Made by a program: the position numbers and the translations under genes
Part shown: positions 53,931-63,269 of the stretch, in pieces
Numbering within the stretch: position 1 is the stretch's first letter
How the letters are laid out: every line of letters begins with the position of its first letter
The notes under the pieces: model-generated
The model's input: the letters and a program-made list of their open reading frames with translations, nothing else
What the model was told of the DNA's origin: nothing
Database searches by the model: none
Source: BOG-908 sp963848205
Lineage (GTDB): Bacteria > Pseudomonadota > Alphaproteobacteria > Acetobacterales > Acetobacteraceae
Direction: 5' to 3'
Length of the DNA: 64,000 nt
Assembly: GCA_963848205.1 (NCBI GenBank)
Contig: CAWKCV010000003.1
Coordinates: 806,001 to 870,000 of the forward strand

Positions 53931-55182
53931 ATTTTGTGCGCGGCTCGACGGGATAGCCGAGTGAGCGCAGCAACGGGTTCAGGAGCAGGCTGGTGGCGGC
54001 GATGTCGTCTGCCGACAGTTCCTGCTCCCAGCGTTGGATGGAGGTGCTGGAGATCCGGCTTGCGGCTTTGGCTTCGTGAGCGTCCCGGCTGCGTGACGCG
54101 TCGGCCTGCAACAGGCGATCGTTCCAGGGCACGTCCAAAAACACCATCAGGCGACGCAAGGTCGGCTCAGGGTCGCGCACAAGATCCTCGTAGCGCAGCT
54201 CATGATAAAGCGGATCGCCGCGATGCCGCAGGCCGGCCGTTACCGCCCATCGCCATTGCATCGCACACCTCCGCGCGGCAGCAGCACTTTCGGGTGCGGC
54301 ATCGTCGAGTTTCGAGAACGACTCCCGCCGTAACGAACAGATCACGTCGCGCCCGTCACGCACGATATGCACCAGTTTCGCCCTTGGAAACCGCCGCCGC
54401 ACGAAACCGAACCGGCCCACGTTGTGCGGCGTCTTTTCCGCCCAGATCGGCTTGTCCTCTCGCGCCATCGCAGCTTTTGCAAAACGCTCGATGAACTCCA
54501 TCTGGCTGCGCGACCGGCATTGCCACATCTCGATCTCTTCGGCGGGCCATCCCATGCGCTCGCCGATATCTGCGGGCGATGAGACACGATGCAGAAAGAC
54601 CGTGGTCTCCGGGCCGCTACAGATAAGCGGGTGCCGGCCGAGCACCGAGCGCAGCAACGTCGTGCCGCTCCTCGGTGAGCCGCCGATCACCACAATTTTG
54701 TCCATGTCCGATCGTGCGCGTGCGAACGGCGTGTGCAGCAGCCACCACAGCCGATAACCGCACAGCGAAAAACAGACGGATGCAAACGAGCGTTGTTCCC
54801 GCGCCGATCTTAAATGTTGGCGCATCCGCGTGAACTCGGCCGGCACGCGGCGAGGCGCGCGCGAGATACGCCGGCGCAGATCAAGCCACGCTGCCCACAG
54901 ATCCGATCGAATGCCCGACGGCCCGCCGGTGCGGACGGGCAGGCGGCCTCCGAACTCGCGCACGGCAAGGAACCGGGCCACAACCAGGCCTCCCAGCACG
55001 AACCCGATCTCGTCGACATGGCCAACGATCGGCAGCCGGTTGGGAATGAGGTCCCACGGGCCGAACATGTAGGAGATGCCGAGCAGCACCGCGACCTTGG
55101 GCAACAGGCACCTGGGCGAGAAACAGGCGAATGCCAGCCAGCGAAGTTCGGATCGGACGTTTGCCTGCAACTCCCCTGCCAT
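53929..55182 (-). CDS. DUF1232-sulfotransferase fusion protein
   Basis: 417 residues. The N-terminal ~100 residues contain a DUF1232/YkvA-like membrane segment (LLPKVAVLLGISYMFGPWDLIPNRLPIVGHVDEIGFVLGGLVVARFL). The C-terminal ~260 residues are a PAPS-dependent sulfotransferase domain: P-loop IGGSPRSGTTLLRSVLGRHP, the 3'-phosphate-binding KLVHIVRDGRDVICSL, and late LRYEDLVRDPEPTLRRLMVFL. This would tether a sulfotransferase to the inner membrane; the acceptor is unknown. ATG at 55182. The fusion is not one I recognise as common. Confidence 0.8.
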   Translation of the reverse strand: MAGELQANVRSELRWLAFACFSPRCLLPKVAVLLGISYMFGPWDLIPNRLPIVGHVDEIGFVLGGLVVARFLAVREFGGRLPVRTGGPSGIRSDLWAAWLDLRRRISRAPRRVPAEFTRMRQHLRSAREQRSFASVCFSLCGYRLWWLLHTPFARARSDMDKIVVIGGSPRSGTTLLRSVLGRHPLICSGPETTVFLHRVSSPADIGERMGWPAEEIEMWQCRSRSQMEFIERFAKAAMAREDKPIWAEKTPHNVGRFGFVRRRFPRAKLVHIVRDGRDVICSLRRESFSKLDDAAPESAAAARRCAMQWRWAVTAGLRHRGDPLYHELRYEDLVRDPEPTLRRLMVFLDVPWNDRLLQADASRSRDAHEAKAASRISSTSIQRWEQELSADDIAATSLLLNPLLRSLGYPVEPRTK

Positions 55183-55300
55183 GGTCGATCCCTATGTGAC
55201 GTCGGCCAGCCCGTTCGGCGCCCATGCTCGAATGGCGGAACGTAGGGGAAGACGCCGTCGGGCCGCAACAAACACTGGCCGCAGCCTCCGGCCGACGACG

Positions 55301-55588
55301 CTATCTGCCCAGCCGCACATCCAGCAGCACCCGTCCGTCGGCGCCATCGAGCACGACGACCCGGTCCGGCCCGCCGCCCTGCAGCGTCAATGACAGGCGC
55401 CCATCCCCCCAACTCGCACCGGCCACGTGGGTCCCGGCGGGCTGGTCCAGAACGATCGGGCCGGCCAGTTTCGTGGCGGCCGGTCGCGGCACGCCGGCAT
55501 GCCGGCCGAGGATGGTGCCCACCACTGCCACCGTGCCCACCAGCAGCAACACCGTCAGCACGCCTACCAGCACCAGCAAACCGCGCAT
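55301..55588 (-). CDS. small membrane-anchored hypothetical protein (DUF6476-like)
   Basis: 95 residues: one N-terminal hydrophobic helix (LLVLVGVLTVLLLVGTVAVVG) and a short beta-rich domain (LTLQGGGPDRVVVLDGADGRVLLDVRLG). A small protein of this layout next to an RluA-type synthase is what I recall for DUF6476, but that is from memory only. Divergent from the pseudouridine synthase gene, 33 bp away. Confidence 0.65.
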   Translation of the reverse strand: MRGLLVLVGVLTVLLLVGTVAVVGTILGRHAGVPRPAATKLAGPIVLDQPAGTHVAGASWGDGRLSLTLQGGGPDRVVVLDGADGRVLLDVRLGR

Positions 55589-55621
55589 TGCCCGGGCAAA
55601 CCTCCTACATGTCGCCCCATC

Positions 55622-56584
55622 ATGCCCGAACCCATCCGAGTCATCGCAACCGAGGAGGCCGCCGGCCAGCGCGCCGACCGCTATCTGGCGGACGCCTCCG
55701 GCACGCTGTCGCGTTCCCGCGTCAAGCAGCTCATCGAAGCCGGCCACGCCACACGCGACGGCGTGGCGGTCTCCCAGCCGGCCGACCCAGTGCGCGCCGG
55801 CGCTCTCTATGAACTCATCGTGCCTGAGCCGGTCAGCGCGGTGCCGCTTCCGCAGGCGATCCCGTTCACCATCCTGCATGAGGACCGCCACCTCATCGTG
55901 CTCGACAAACCGGCGGGCCTGGTCGTGCACCCCGCACCCGGCAACGAGGACGGAACCCTGGTCAACGCGCTGCTCGCCCATTGCGGCGACGCGCTGCCCG
56001 GCATTGGCGGCGAGCGCCGGCCCGGCATCGTGCACCGGCTCGACCGCGACACGTCCGGTGTGATGGTCGTGGCCAAAACCGAGCAGGCGCTGGCCACGCT
56101 CTCGGCCGCTTTCGCCGCACGCGACATCGAGCGTGCCTACACCGCGCTCATCTGGGGCATTCCCGCGCCGGCGCACGGGGAGATCGAAGGCGCGATCGGC
56201 CGCGACCCGCGCGATCGCAAGCGCATGGCCATCGTCACCCGCGGCGGCAAGCAGGCGCTCACCCACTACCGCACGCTGCAGGTGTTCCACGCGGCCGCCA
56301 GCCTGCTGGAATGCCGGCTCGCCACCGGCCGCACGCACCAGATACGCGTGCATCTCTCGGCAAACGGCCATCCCGTCGTGGGCGACCCGGTTTATTTGCG
56401 CCGCATTCCCGCGATCAGCCGTTCGGTGCCGGAGCCCGCGCGCGCGCTGCTGCTCGATTTTCCGCGGCAGGCTTTGCACGCGCGCACGCTGGGGTTTCGC
56501 CATCCTGGCACGGGCCATGAGATGCGGTTCGAGACGGAGTTGCCGGAGGATTTCGCGGGGCTGCTGGCGGGGTTGGGGGGATGA
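55622..56584 (+). CDS. rluD: RluA/RluD family 23S rRNA pseudouridine synthase
   Basis: A 320-residue enzyme isomerising uridines in rRNA. N-terminal S4 RNA-binding domain (GQRADRYLADASGTLSRSRVKQLIEAGHATRDGVAV), then the catalytic domain with LIVLDKPAGLVVHPAPG, the Asp nucleophile in IVHRLDRDTSGVMVVAKT, and ATGRTHQIRVHLSANGHPVVGDPVY. Length and motifs fit RluD, but RluA/RluC substrates cannot be excluded from sequence alone. Confidence 0.9.
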   Translation: MPEPIRVIATEEAAGQRADRYLADASGTLSRSRVKQLIEAGHATRDGVAVSQPADPVRAGALYELIVPEPVSAVPLPQAIPFTILHEDRHLIVLDKPAGLVVHPAPGNEDGTLVNALLAHCGDALPGIGGERRPGIVHRLDRDTSGVMVVAKTEQALATLSAAFAARDIERAYTALIWGIPAPAHGEIEGAIGRDPRDRKRMAIVTRGGKQALTHYRTLQVFHAAASLLECRLATGRTHQIRVHLSANGHPVVGDPVYLRRIPAISRSVPEPARALLLDFPRQALHARTLGFRHPGTGHEMRFETELPEDFAGLLAGLGG

Positions 56585-56589
56585 AGGCA

Positions 56590-56632
56590 GGAAGGACCTT
56601 CTTTTCTGAGGAAAAGAAGCAAAGACTTTGGT
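56590..56632 (-). repeat. AT-rich stem-loop repeat, copy 12
   Basis: Reverse unit: GGAAGGACCTTCTTTTCT, GAGGAAAAGAAGC, AAAGACTTTGG. It starts six bases past the rluD stop. Confidence 0.75.
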
Positions 56633-56709
56633 TATGCTGTCGCCGGCCCTGGGATTGGCATGCGGCGGGCCTCAGCTAGTTACGATTTCTGGAATCGGAA
56701 AGAGAAAAC

Positions 56710-56997
56710 ATGGAACCGATGAAGCCTATGAAACCGTTGGATTTCGGCCCGGCTTGGTGGCCGGAGACGCTCGGACAGCCATCATCGAGTGGCGGGCAAA
56801 ATGGCATGCGGTATGCGTTTTTCCCGGACAAAAAGCGCCTGCTGATCGATGAGGACGGCAACCAGACGCTCTACGATACGGCTGATCACCAGATCGGCTC
56901 CGTCTCTCAGCAGGGCGGGCGAGACCACTCGGCAGTCTTCACCAGCCAACATGGCAAAGTCAGCCTGAAAGACCTGCAAACAATATCCGGCAACTAG
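56710..56997 (+). CDS. hypothetical protein, 95 aa
   Basis: 95 residues with a Met/Pro start (MEPMKPMKPLDFGPAWW) and a soluble, beta-leaning body (MRYAFFPDKKRLLIDEDGNQTLYDTADHQIGSVSQQGG ends ...KVSLKDLQTISGN). No signal peptide or membrane helix. Not recognised. It is flanked on both sides by stem-loop repeats and is not in an operon. Coding character is reasonable, but a chance ORF is not excluded. Confidence 0.55.
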   Translation: MEPMKPMKPLDFGPAWWPETLGQPSSSGGQNGMRYAFFPDKKRLLIDEDGNQTLYDTADHQIGSVSQQGGRDHSAVFTSQHGKVSLKDLQTISGN

Positions 56998-57017
56998 CGA
57001 AACCGCTCGACCGCGGA

Positions 57018-57065
57018 ACAAAAGTTTTTTGGTCCTTTTTTTCAAAAAAGGACTGCTTTCTTCTT
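57018..57065 (+). repeat. AT-rich stem-loop repeat, copy 13
   Basis: Forward unit close to the family consensus: ACAAAAGTTTTTTGGTCC, hairpin TCCTTTTTTT / AAAAAAGGA, CTGCTTTCTTC. Between the 95-aa gene and the fpr stop. Confidence 0.85.
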
Positions 57066-57839
57066 CTATTTTTCCACAAACGCCTTCTCGATCACATACT
57101 CACCTTGCTTGGTATTCGTCCCCTCGACCCAAGCCCCCTGTTCGAACCAGGCCCCGAAATCGGCCAGCAGCCCGGGGCTGCCGCACAGCATGACCCGATC
57201 ATGCGCGCGGTCCACCGGCGGCAGGCCAAGGTCGGCTGGCAGCTTGTTGGAGAACATCAGGTCGGTGACGCGGCCCTTGTTGCGGAAATCCTCGCGCGTC
57301 ACCGTCGGGTAGTAAATGAGCTTGTCGCGGGTGAACTCACCCAGCAGTTCGTGGGCGTGCAGTTCCTCGGCGATTTCGGTCTGGTAGGCGAGTTCGGCCG
57401 CTTGCCGCACGCCATGCACCAGCACCACGCGCTCGAACGGCTCGTAGGTCTCGGGATCCTTGATCAGGCTCATGAAGGGGGCCAGCCCCGTGCCGGTGCC
57501 CACGAGGTAGAGGTTGCGGCCGGGCAGCAGGCTTTCGGCGAGCAGTGTGCCGACCGGCTTGCGCCCGATCAGCACCGTGTCACCCACCGCGATATGTTGC
57601 AGCCGTGAGGTCAGCGGCCCGTCCTGCACCTTGATGCTGAGGAACTGCAGGTGCTCCTCCCAGTTCGCGCTGACCATGCTGTAGGCGCGCAGCAATGGCT
57701 TGCCGTCCACCAGCAGCCCTATCATGGAGAACTGCCCGCTCTTGAAGCGGAACGCCGGATCGCGCGTGCAGGTGAAACTGAACAACGTATCCGTCCAATG
57801 ATGCACGGACAAAACGGTCTCTTCGAAAAAAGCGCTCAT
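57066..57839 (-). CDS. fpr: ferredoxin/flavodoxin--NADP+ reductase
   Basis: A 257-residue FAD enzyme moving electrons between NADPH and ferredoxin/flavodoxin. FAD-binding RAYSMVSANWEE, NADP-binding LVGTGTGLAPFMSLIKDPE, MLCGSPGLLADF and the C-terminal VIEKAFVEK are those of bacterial Fpr. Monocistronic-looking, bracketed by stem-loop repeats on both sides. Confidence 0.95.
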   Translation of the reverse strand: MSAFFEETVLSVHHWTDTLFSFTCTRDPAFRFKSGQFSMIGLLVDGKPLLRAYSMVSANWEEHLQFLSIKVQDGPLTSRLQHIAVGDTVLIGRKPVGTLLAESLLPGRNLYLVGTGTGLAPFMSLIKDPETYEPFERVVLVHGVRQAAELAYQTEIAEELHAHELLGEFTRDKLIYYPTVTREDFRNKGRVTDLMFSNKLPADLGLPPVDRAHDRVMLCGSPGLLADFGAWFEQGAWVEGTNTKQGEYVIEKAFVEK

Positions 57840-57893
57840 AAACCCCTAAGTCCCGCGGAACAGACGCCCGCAAATAAGCACCCCGACAACGAA

Positions 57894-57938
57894 TAAAAGT
57901 TTTTTGGTTGTTTTTTTCAAAAAAGAACCGCTTGCTTT
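57894..57938 (+). repeat. AT-rich stem-loop repeat, copy 14
   Basis: Forward unit: TAAAAGTTTTTTGGTTG, hairpin TTTTTTTC / AAAAAAGAACC, GCTTGCTTTCC. Between the fpr start and the transporter stop. Confidence 0.85.
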
Positions 57939-57942
57939 CCCT

Positions 57943-59766
57943 TCAAGCCGCCAACCGCTCCCGCCGCGCACACACCGCCCGCGCCAACGCGACCAACTCT
58001 CCCAGAGAGAACACGATCATCTCGGCGCCCGCCTGCGCCCGCAATTCCCTCAAAGTCGAGCTGTCGGCGCCCGCATGCCACAGGCAGACCACGACAGCGG
58101 CCTGGGGCATCTGGCGCGCGACCCTGCGCAGCAGATAGCGGATGGCCGAGGTGCTGCTGCCTTGCTCGACGACAGTGATGCACACCAGGCGCGTCTCCTG
58201 GTTCGGCTCTGCGTCCTTGGCATTGAGGATGCTGTTGGCCTCCACGCGCGCGCCGAACCCCGCGCCGTGCAGCGCCTGCTCGGCCATCTGGGCGGTGAGG
58301 TCGTCGAGCGGCCCGCGGCCGGGGATGCACAGCACCGCACCTGGCTGCTCCCAGCCGGCCGGCAGTTTCGCCGGCATGTCGGCCGGCATCAGCCGCGCCA
58401 ACCCGGGCAGCAAGGTCGCAACCTGGCCGTGGAGGGCCTCCATGCGGTCGAACGCCAGCACGTCGCGCGCCATGTCGGATTGCGCGAGGCCCAGGCCACT
58501 CAGCGCCACATGGTCGTAATATTCGAGCAGCGAGGTTTTCTTCGCGCAGGCCAGCGCCTGCTCGAGCAGCAACCGCTGGTTACCCTCCAGCGCGCGCTGG
58601 TAGAAGGTCTCCTCGGCATCGAGCGGCGGTTTGTCGCCGAGCATGACTTCGAGAAACTCCAGGCTTTTCACGTGCCGCCCGATCACCACCAGGCAGACCG
58701 TGAGAGGCGTGGAGAGGATCAGCCCGACAGGACCCCAGAGCAGCGCCCAGAAGCTCGCCGCCAGGATGACGGCGATGGGCGAGAGGCCGGTGCTGTGGCC
58801 ATAGATCAGCGGCTCGACAACCTGGCCCATGATCAGCTCGCTGACGACGAACAGCAGCAGCACGATGACGGCGAGCGACCAGCCGGGCACCACGGCGAGC
58901 GCCAGCAGGAGCGGCGGCGCCAGTGCGATGTAGGTGCCGATGAACGGCACGAACCGCATCATCGCGGCCAGAATGCCCCACAGCACGAAATTGGGCAGCC
59001 CGGCCAATGCCAGCCCGGCGCCTATGAAGGCGCCGAACGCGGCATTGACGGCAAGCTGGAACAGGAAATAGCGCGACAGGCGGCGGGCGGCATCGTTCAG
59101 CGCTAGAATGGTCCGGTGCAGATCCTCGCGCCCCATCAGGCGCACCAGCCGGTCGCGCAAATCCTCGCGGAACAGCAGCACGAAGATGACGAAAATCAGC
59201 ACCACGCCCGCGGTGCCCACAGGACCCAGCAGCGACGGCACGACGGTGCGCACGATCACCAGGGCCGAGCTGTCGGCCGGCTGGGATGAGGGTGACGCGC
59301 CGGACGCGGCTGGTTTGGCGGCCGGGGTGACACTGACCTGCTTGACGGTGGTGCTGGTAACCGCGGGGGCAGGGGTCAGCGCGCCATGGAGCGAGGCGGT
59401 GATCTGGTCGGAAATGGCGCGCCCGATCTTCACCGAGCTGACCTTGCGCTCGATCGTCTTCTGATATTGCGGGATTTCGTCGACCAGAGACTGGCCCTGC
59501 CGATAGACCACCATGCCGATGCTGCCTATCGCCGCGAAGGCAAGCAGGACGGCGACGAACACCGAGACGGTGCGGCCGATCCGCGCGCGCGCGAGCACGG
59601 CGACCACGGGCGCAAGCACGAAGGCCAGCAGCACGGCCAGGACCAGCGGCACGAATAGGTCGCGCCCGAGATAGAGTGCCGCGACGGTGATCGCGCAGGC
59701 GTTGAGCGCGGAGACGCTGCCGGAACGTGCAGGCGGCTCGTCTTGGGTCGCTTGCAGGTTCGTCAT
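57943..59766 (-). CDS. AI-2E family (PerM-like) transporter with C-terminal cytosolic domain
   Basis: 607 residues. The N-terminal ~370 residues are the PerM/AI-2E membrane domain (about eight helices; LLFREDLRDRLVRLMG, FVPFIGTYIALAPPLLLALA, GHSTGLSPIAVILAASFWALLWGPVGLILSTPLTVCLVVIGRH). A Ser/Ala/Thr-rich insert (SVTPAAKPAASGASPSSQ) sits between helices. The last ~230 residues form a soluble domain (VLCIPGRGPLDDLTAQMAEQAL, SAIRYLLRRVARQMPQAAVVVCLWHAG) seen in some proteobacterial members and of unknown role. ATG at 59766. Confidence 0.85.
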   Translation of the reverse strand: MTNLQATQDEPPARSGSVSALNACAITVAALYLGRDLFVPLVLAVLLAFVLAPVVAVLARARIGRTVSVFVAVLLAFAAIGSIGMVVYRQGQSLVDEIPQYQKTIERKVSSVKIGRAISDQITASLHGALTPAPAVTSTTVKQVSVTPAAKPAASGASPSSQPADSSALVIVRTVVPSLLGPVGTAGVVLIFVIFVLLFREDLRDRLVRLMGREDLHRTILALNDAARRLSRYFLFQLAVNAAFGAFIGAGLALAGLPNFVLWGILAAMMRFVPFIGTYIALAPPLLLALAVVPGWSLAVIVLLLFVVSELIMGQVVEPLIYGHSTGLSPIAVILAASFWALLWGPVGLILSTPLTVCLVVIGRHVKSLEFLEVMLGDKPPLDAEETFYQRALEGNQRLLLEQALACAKKTSLLEYYDHVALSGLGLAQSDMARDVLAFDRMEALHGQVATLLPGLARLMPADMPAKLPAGWEQPGAVLCIPGRGPLDDLTAQMAEQALHGAGFGARVEANSILNAKDAEPNQETRLVCITVVEQGSSTSAIRYLLRRVARQMPQAAVVVCLWHAGADSSTLRELRAQAGAEMIVFSLGELVALARAVCARRERLAA

Positions 59767-59986
59767 GTCGTGTTGTCCCGAATTGTCCGTCCGCAGGGCA
59801 GCGCCAGGACCGAAGGTGGAAAGCAAGCCTCGTGCGGAACAGCCGTTGCCGCCCCGCTGCCGACAGGCGATTGAACGCGCTGCCACCGGTATTAGGTTCC
59901 GCAAGCCCAATATAATTCGGGAGCTTCGCAGCACCTCGCGCGCTGAACACCCTGGTATCGCCATGCAAGAGGGGCAAACACCCAAA

Positions 59987-60370
59987 ATGACCAAGATTCT
60001 GCTGGTTGAGGACCACGAGGAGCTATGGGATTTTCTCTCCCGGCGCCTGCGCCGCCATGGTTTCGAGGTGGTTCTGGCCCATGACGGCCAGCAGGCGCTC
60101 GACCAGGCCGGCGCGGAACGGCCGGATGTGGTGCTGCTCGACATGGATCTGCCCGTCATGGATGGCTGGACAGTCGCACGGCGGATGCGGGCGGAGGCGG
60201 AGACCGCGCGCACGACGATCATCGCGCTGACCGCCCATGCCATGGCCGGCGACCGCGAGCGGGCGCTGGCGGCCGGGTGCGACGACTACCACTCCAAGCC
60301 GATCGATTTTCCGGCGTTGCTGACCCAGATCGACGACGCCCTGCTGCGCCGGGAGGAGGAGGATGCTTGA
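59987..60370 (+). CDS. single-domain response regulator
   Basis: 127 residues, a REC domain only: the acidic pair in LLVEDHEELWDFL, phospho-acceptor Asp in DVVLLDMDLPVMDGW, Thr in IIALTAHAMAG and Lys in CDDYHSKPIDF. No output domain. A GAGGGG ribosome site is 10-15 bases upstream of ATG 59987; ATG 59963 is an alternative. Its end overlaps the start of the hybrid kinase, with which it is probably co-transcribed. Very similar to the second regulator at 63269. Confidence 0.9.
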   Translation: MTKILLVEDHEELWDFLSRRLRRHGFEVVLAHDGQQALDQAGAERPDVVLLDMDLPVMDGWTVARRMRAEAETARTTIIALTAHAMAGDRERALAAGCDDYHSKPIDFPALLTQIDDALLRREEEDA

Positions 60371-63269
60371 GACCGCCCGACGCGGCGCCGTCTCCAAGCT
60401 CCATTCCAGCGTGCTGAACGGAGCGGCACTCACGCTGCTCATCGTCGGGCTGGGGCTCGCCGGTTTGGCCATCGTGTCGGCCACGCACGAACGCCGGCTG
60501 ATCGACGACCAGGAGCAGACGCTGGTCGCGGCCGAACACGTGCTCTCCACCGCGAAAGACCTGGAAACCGGCGAGCGCGGCTTCGCGATCACCGGCGAGG
60601 ACCGTTACCTGCAGCCCTATCGCCGGGCGGTGGCGGAACTGCCCGCTGCCTTGGCCCATGTGAGCCAGTCGCAGCAGGACGCGGCGGGAAAACAGGCGGC
60701 GAGCGAACTGGGGCGCCTGGTGGCCGCCAAACAAGGGTTTGCCGACCAGGTCATCGCCGCGCGGCGCAGCGGAGGCGCGGATGCGGCGCTGGCGCTGATA
60801 CGCGGCGGCCAGGACAAGTTCGACATGGACCAGGTGCGCGGCCAGGCGGCCGGCTTGCAGCAACTGGCGAAGCTGCAGATCAGCCGCGCGGACCGCGCGC
60901 AGGCAAGGCTCGGGCTGGCGCTGGAAATCGCGGCGGCCGCCTGCATCCTGGGCGCGTTCTCGGCACTCACCCTGCTGGCCTGGCAACGCCGCAGGTCCGA
61001 ACGGGCCAGCGCCGCCTTGCTGACGAGCGTGCTGGACAACGCGCCGGTCGGCTTGGGCTTTCTCGATCCCGGATTGCGGCTGCGCCACATGAACGACCAG
61101 TTGCAGGTGTTCGCCGACAAGGCGCTGGGCGCCAGACTGGGCCAGACCTTGTGGGAGATCGCACCCAATCTGCGCGAGGCGGCGCCCACGCTGGATGCCT
61201 CGATCGCGGCGCGGCGGCCGCTGACCGGCGTGCAGGTCGCGCTGCGCGGCCGGGTGGACGCATTGCTGCACGAATACGAGTTCGGCTTCTTTCCGTTGCC
61301 CGGCGTGGACGAGGGCATCGGGCTGGTGGTCAGCGACATCACCGCCCGCCGCCGTGCCGAACGGCGGCTGCGCGACAGCGAGGAGCGCTATCGCACACTC
61401 ATCCAGACGACGGCCGCGATGGTCTGGACGACCAGCCCGGACGGCGCTTTCACCGGCATGCAGACGAGCTGGAATGCGTTTACCGGACAGACGAACGACC
61501 AGAGCACCGGCATGGGCTGGCTGGCGGCGATCCATCCGGAGGATCGCGGCGAGGCGCAAACCTGCTGGCGCCATGCGATCCAGAACCAGGCGCTGTGTTC
61601 GGCCGATTACCGTGTGCGCCGGCACGATGGCGAGTGGCGCAACATGTCCACAAGGGCTGTGCCGATCCTGGACGACGACAGCGTGCGCGAATGGGTGGGC
61701 ATGCATACCGACATCACCGAGCGTCGCCGGGCCGAGGAGGAACTGACCGCGGCCAAGGAAGCGGCCGAGGCGGCGAACCGCGCGAAGAGCCAGTTTCTGG
61801 CCAATATGAGTCACGAGCTGCGCACGCCGCTCTCCGCGGTGATCGGCTATGCCGAGATGATCGAGGAGGAGATGGAGGAGCGCGGCGACCAGGCGTTGCT
61901 GGCCGACGTGGGCAAGATCAAGTTCAACGCGCGCCATCTGCTCAGTCTGATCAACGACGTGCTCGACCTGTCCAAGATCGAAGCCGACCGGATGACGACC
62001 TATGCCGAGACGTTCAGCATCGCATCGCTGCTGCAGGACGTGGCGACGACGGCCGAGACGCTGGTGCGACAGAAAAACAACACGCTGGTGATCGAGGCTG
62101 CGTCCGATCTGGGCGAGATGCACACCGACCAGGTGAAGTTGCGCCAGTGCCTGTTCAACCTGGTGAGCAATGCAGCGAAGTTCACTGAAGGCGGCCGTAT
62201 CGTCGTGCAGGCCGCGCGCGATGCGGATGCGGTGACGTTCAGCGTGACCGACAGCGGAATCGGCATGACGCCAGAGCAGGTCGAACGGCTTTTCGAGCGG
62301 TTCACGCAGGCTGACGCTTCCACCACCCGACGGTTCGGCGGCACCGGCCTGGGGCTGGCGATCACCCGCGCATTCTGCCGCTTGCTCGGCGGCGATATCA
62401 CCGTCACCAGCGTCGCCGGCGAGGGCTCCACATTCACCATACGCGTGTTGGCCGTGTTGCAGGACGAGGCTGAGGAAATGCTGCCGCCGGCCGAGGACAG
62501 CAGCCCGAACAAGCAGCTCGTGCTCGTCGTCGATGACGACAATTCGCAGCGCGACCTGGTGACACGGTTTCTCGAACGCGAGGGGTTCGCCGTGCGCACG
62601 GCCCCCGACGGGCGGACCGGACTGGACCTCGCACGCTCGCTGCAGCCGCGCGCGATCCTGCTCGATGTGATGATGCCGTCGATGGATGGCTGGTCGGTGC
62701 TGAGCGCGCTCAAAGCCGACAGCGACCTGGCGAAAATACCCGTCGTGATGGTGACGTTCGTCAACGAACCGGCACTCGGCGCCTCGCTGGGTGCGGCGGA
62801 GACGGTGCTGAAGCCGGTGGAGTGGGACAGGTTGCGCCGGGTGATGGAGCGCTTCCGCGGCGATGCCGGCGATATTTTGGTGGTCGACGACGATGCCGAC
62901 GCGCGGCGTCGTTTGCGCACTGTGCTGGAGCGCGACGGGTGGACGGTGAGCGAGGCCGGTAACGGCGAGGAAGCGTTGGTGCAGGTGGCCAAAACGCCAC
63001 CGCAGCTTATCCTGCTCGACCTCACCATGCCGTTGATGGACGGGTTCACGTTCCTCCATGAGCTGCGCGAGCGGCCCGGATGCGAGCATATACCGGTCGT
63101 GGTGCTGACGGCGCGCGACCTCGATGCGAGCGAGCGCAGGCAACTGGAAGGTGCAAGCCGCGTGTTGAGCAAGGGGGATACCAATTTGCACCAGTTGGCA
63201 GGTGAGTTGCGCGCCTTGACGCCGCATGTGGAGAATGCCGCATTCGATGCGACGCAGCAGGCCGGCTGA
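60363..63269 (+). CDS. hybrid sensor histidine kinase/response regulator
   Basis: 968 residues. Two N-terminal membrane helices flank a CHASE3-like periplasmic region (LSTAKDLETGERGFAITGEDRYLQPY). Then come two PAS-type domains (LLTSVLDNAPVGLGFLD; YRTLIQTTAAMVWTTSPDG), HisKA with the phospho-His in FLANMSHELRTPLSAVIGYAE, HATPase (LVSNAAKFTEGG; GTGLGLAITRAFCRLLGGDI), and two C-terminal REC domains (LDVMMPSMDGW; LDLTMPLMDGF). The signal is unknown. It overlaps both flanking response-regulator genes, so the three make one phosphorelay operon. Confidence 0.94.
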   Translation: MLETARRGAVSKLHSSVLNGAALTLLIVGLGLAGLAIVSATHERRLIDDQEQTLVAAEHVLSTAKDLETGERGFAITGEDRYLQPYRRAVAELPAALAHVSQSQQDAAGKQAASELGRLVAAKQGFADQVIAARRSGGADAALALIRGGQDKFDMDQVRGQAAGLQQLAKLQISRADRAQARLGLALEIAAAACILGAFSALTLLAWQRRRSERASAALLTSVLDNAPVGLGFLDPGLRLRHMNDQLQVFADKALGARLGQTLWEIAPNLREAAPTLDASIAARRPLTGVQVALRGRVDALLHEYEFGFFPLPGVDEGIGLVVSDITARRRAERRLRDSEERYRTLIQTTAAMVWTTSPDGAFTGMQTSWNAFTGQTNDQSTGMGWLAAIHPEDRGEAQTCWRHAIQNQALCSADYRVRRHDGEWRNMSTRAVPILDDDSVREWVGMHTDITERRRAEEELTAAKEAAEAANRAKSQFLANMSHELRTPLSAVIGYAEMIEEEMEERGDQALLADVGKIKFNARHLLSLINDVLDLSKIEADRMTTYAETFSIASLLQDVATTAETLVRQKNNTLVIEAASDLGEMHTDQVKLRQCLFNLVSNAAKFTEGGRIVVQAARDADAVTFSVTDSGIGMTPEQVERLFERFTQADASTTRRFGGTGLGLAITRAFCRLLGGDITVTSVAGEGSTFTIRVLAVLQDEAEEMLPPAEDSSPNKQLVLVVDDDNSQRDLVTRFLEREGFAVRTAPDGRTGLDLARSLQPRAILLDVMMPSMDGWSVLSALKADSDLAKIPVVMVTFVNEPALGASLGAAETVLKPVEWDRLRRVMERFRGDAGDILVVDDDADARRRLRTVLERDGWTVSEAGNGEEALVQVAKTPPQLILLDLTMPLMDGFTFLHELRERPGCEHIPVVVLTARDLDASERRQLEGASRVLSKGDTNLHQLAGELRALTPHVENAAFDATQQAG

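Noticed and set aside
55301..56518. 405-codon minus-strand ORF across rluD
   Set aside because: Only its last 95 codons (55301-55588) look genuine; the rest mirrors rluD.
49449..57938. Stem-loop repeats as ordinary Rho-independent terminators
   Set aside because: Several copies sit at gene starts or in divergent gaps, stems are AT-rich, and the T-tract precedes the stem in half the copies; a terminator role alone does not fit.
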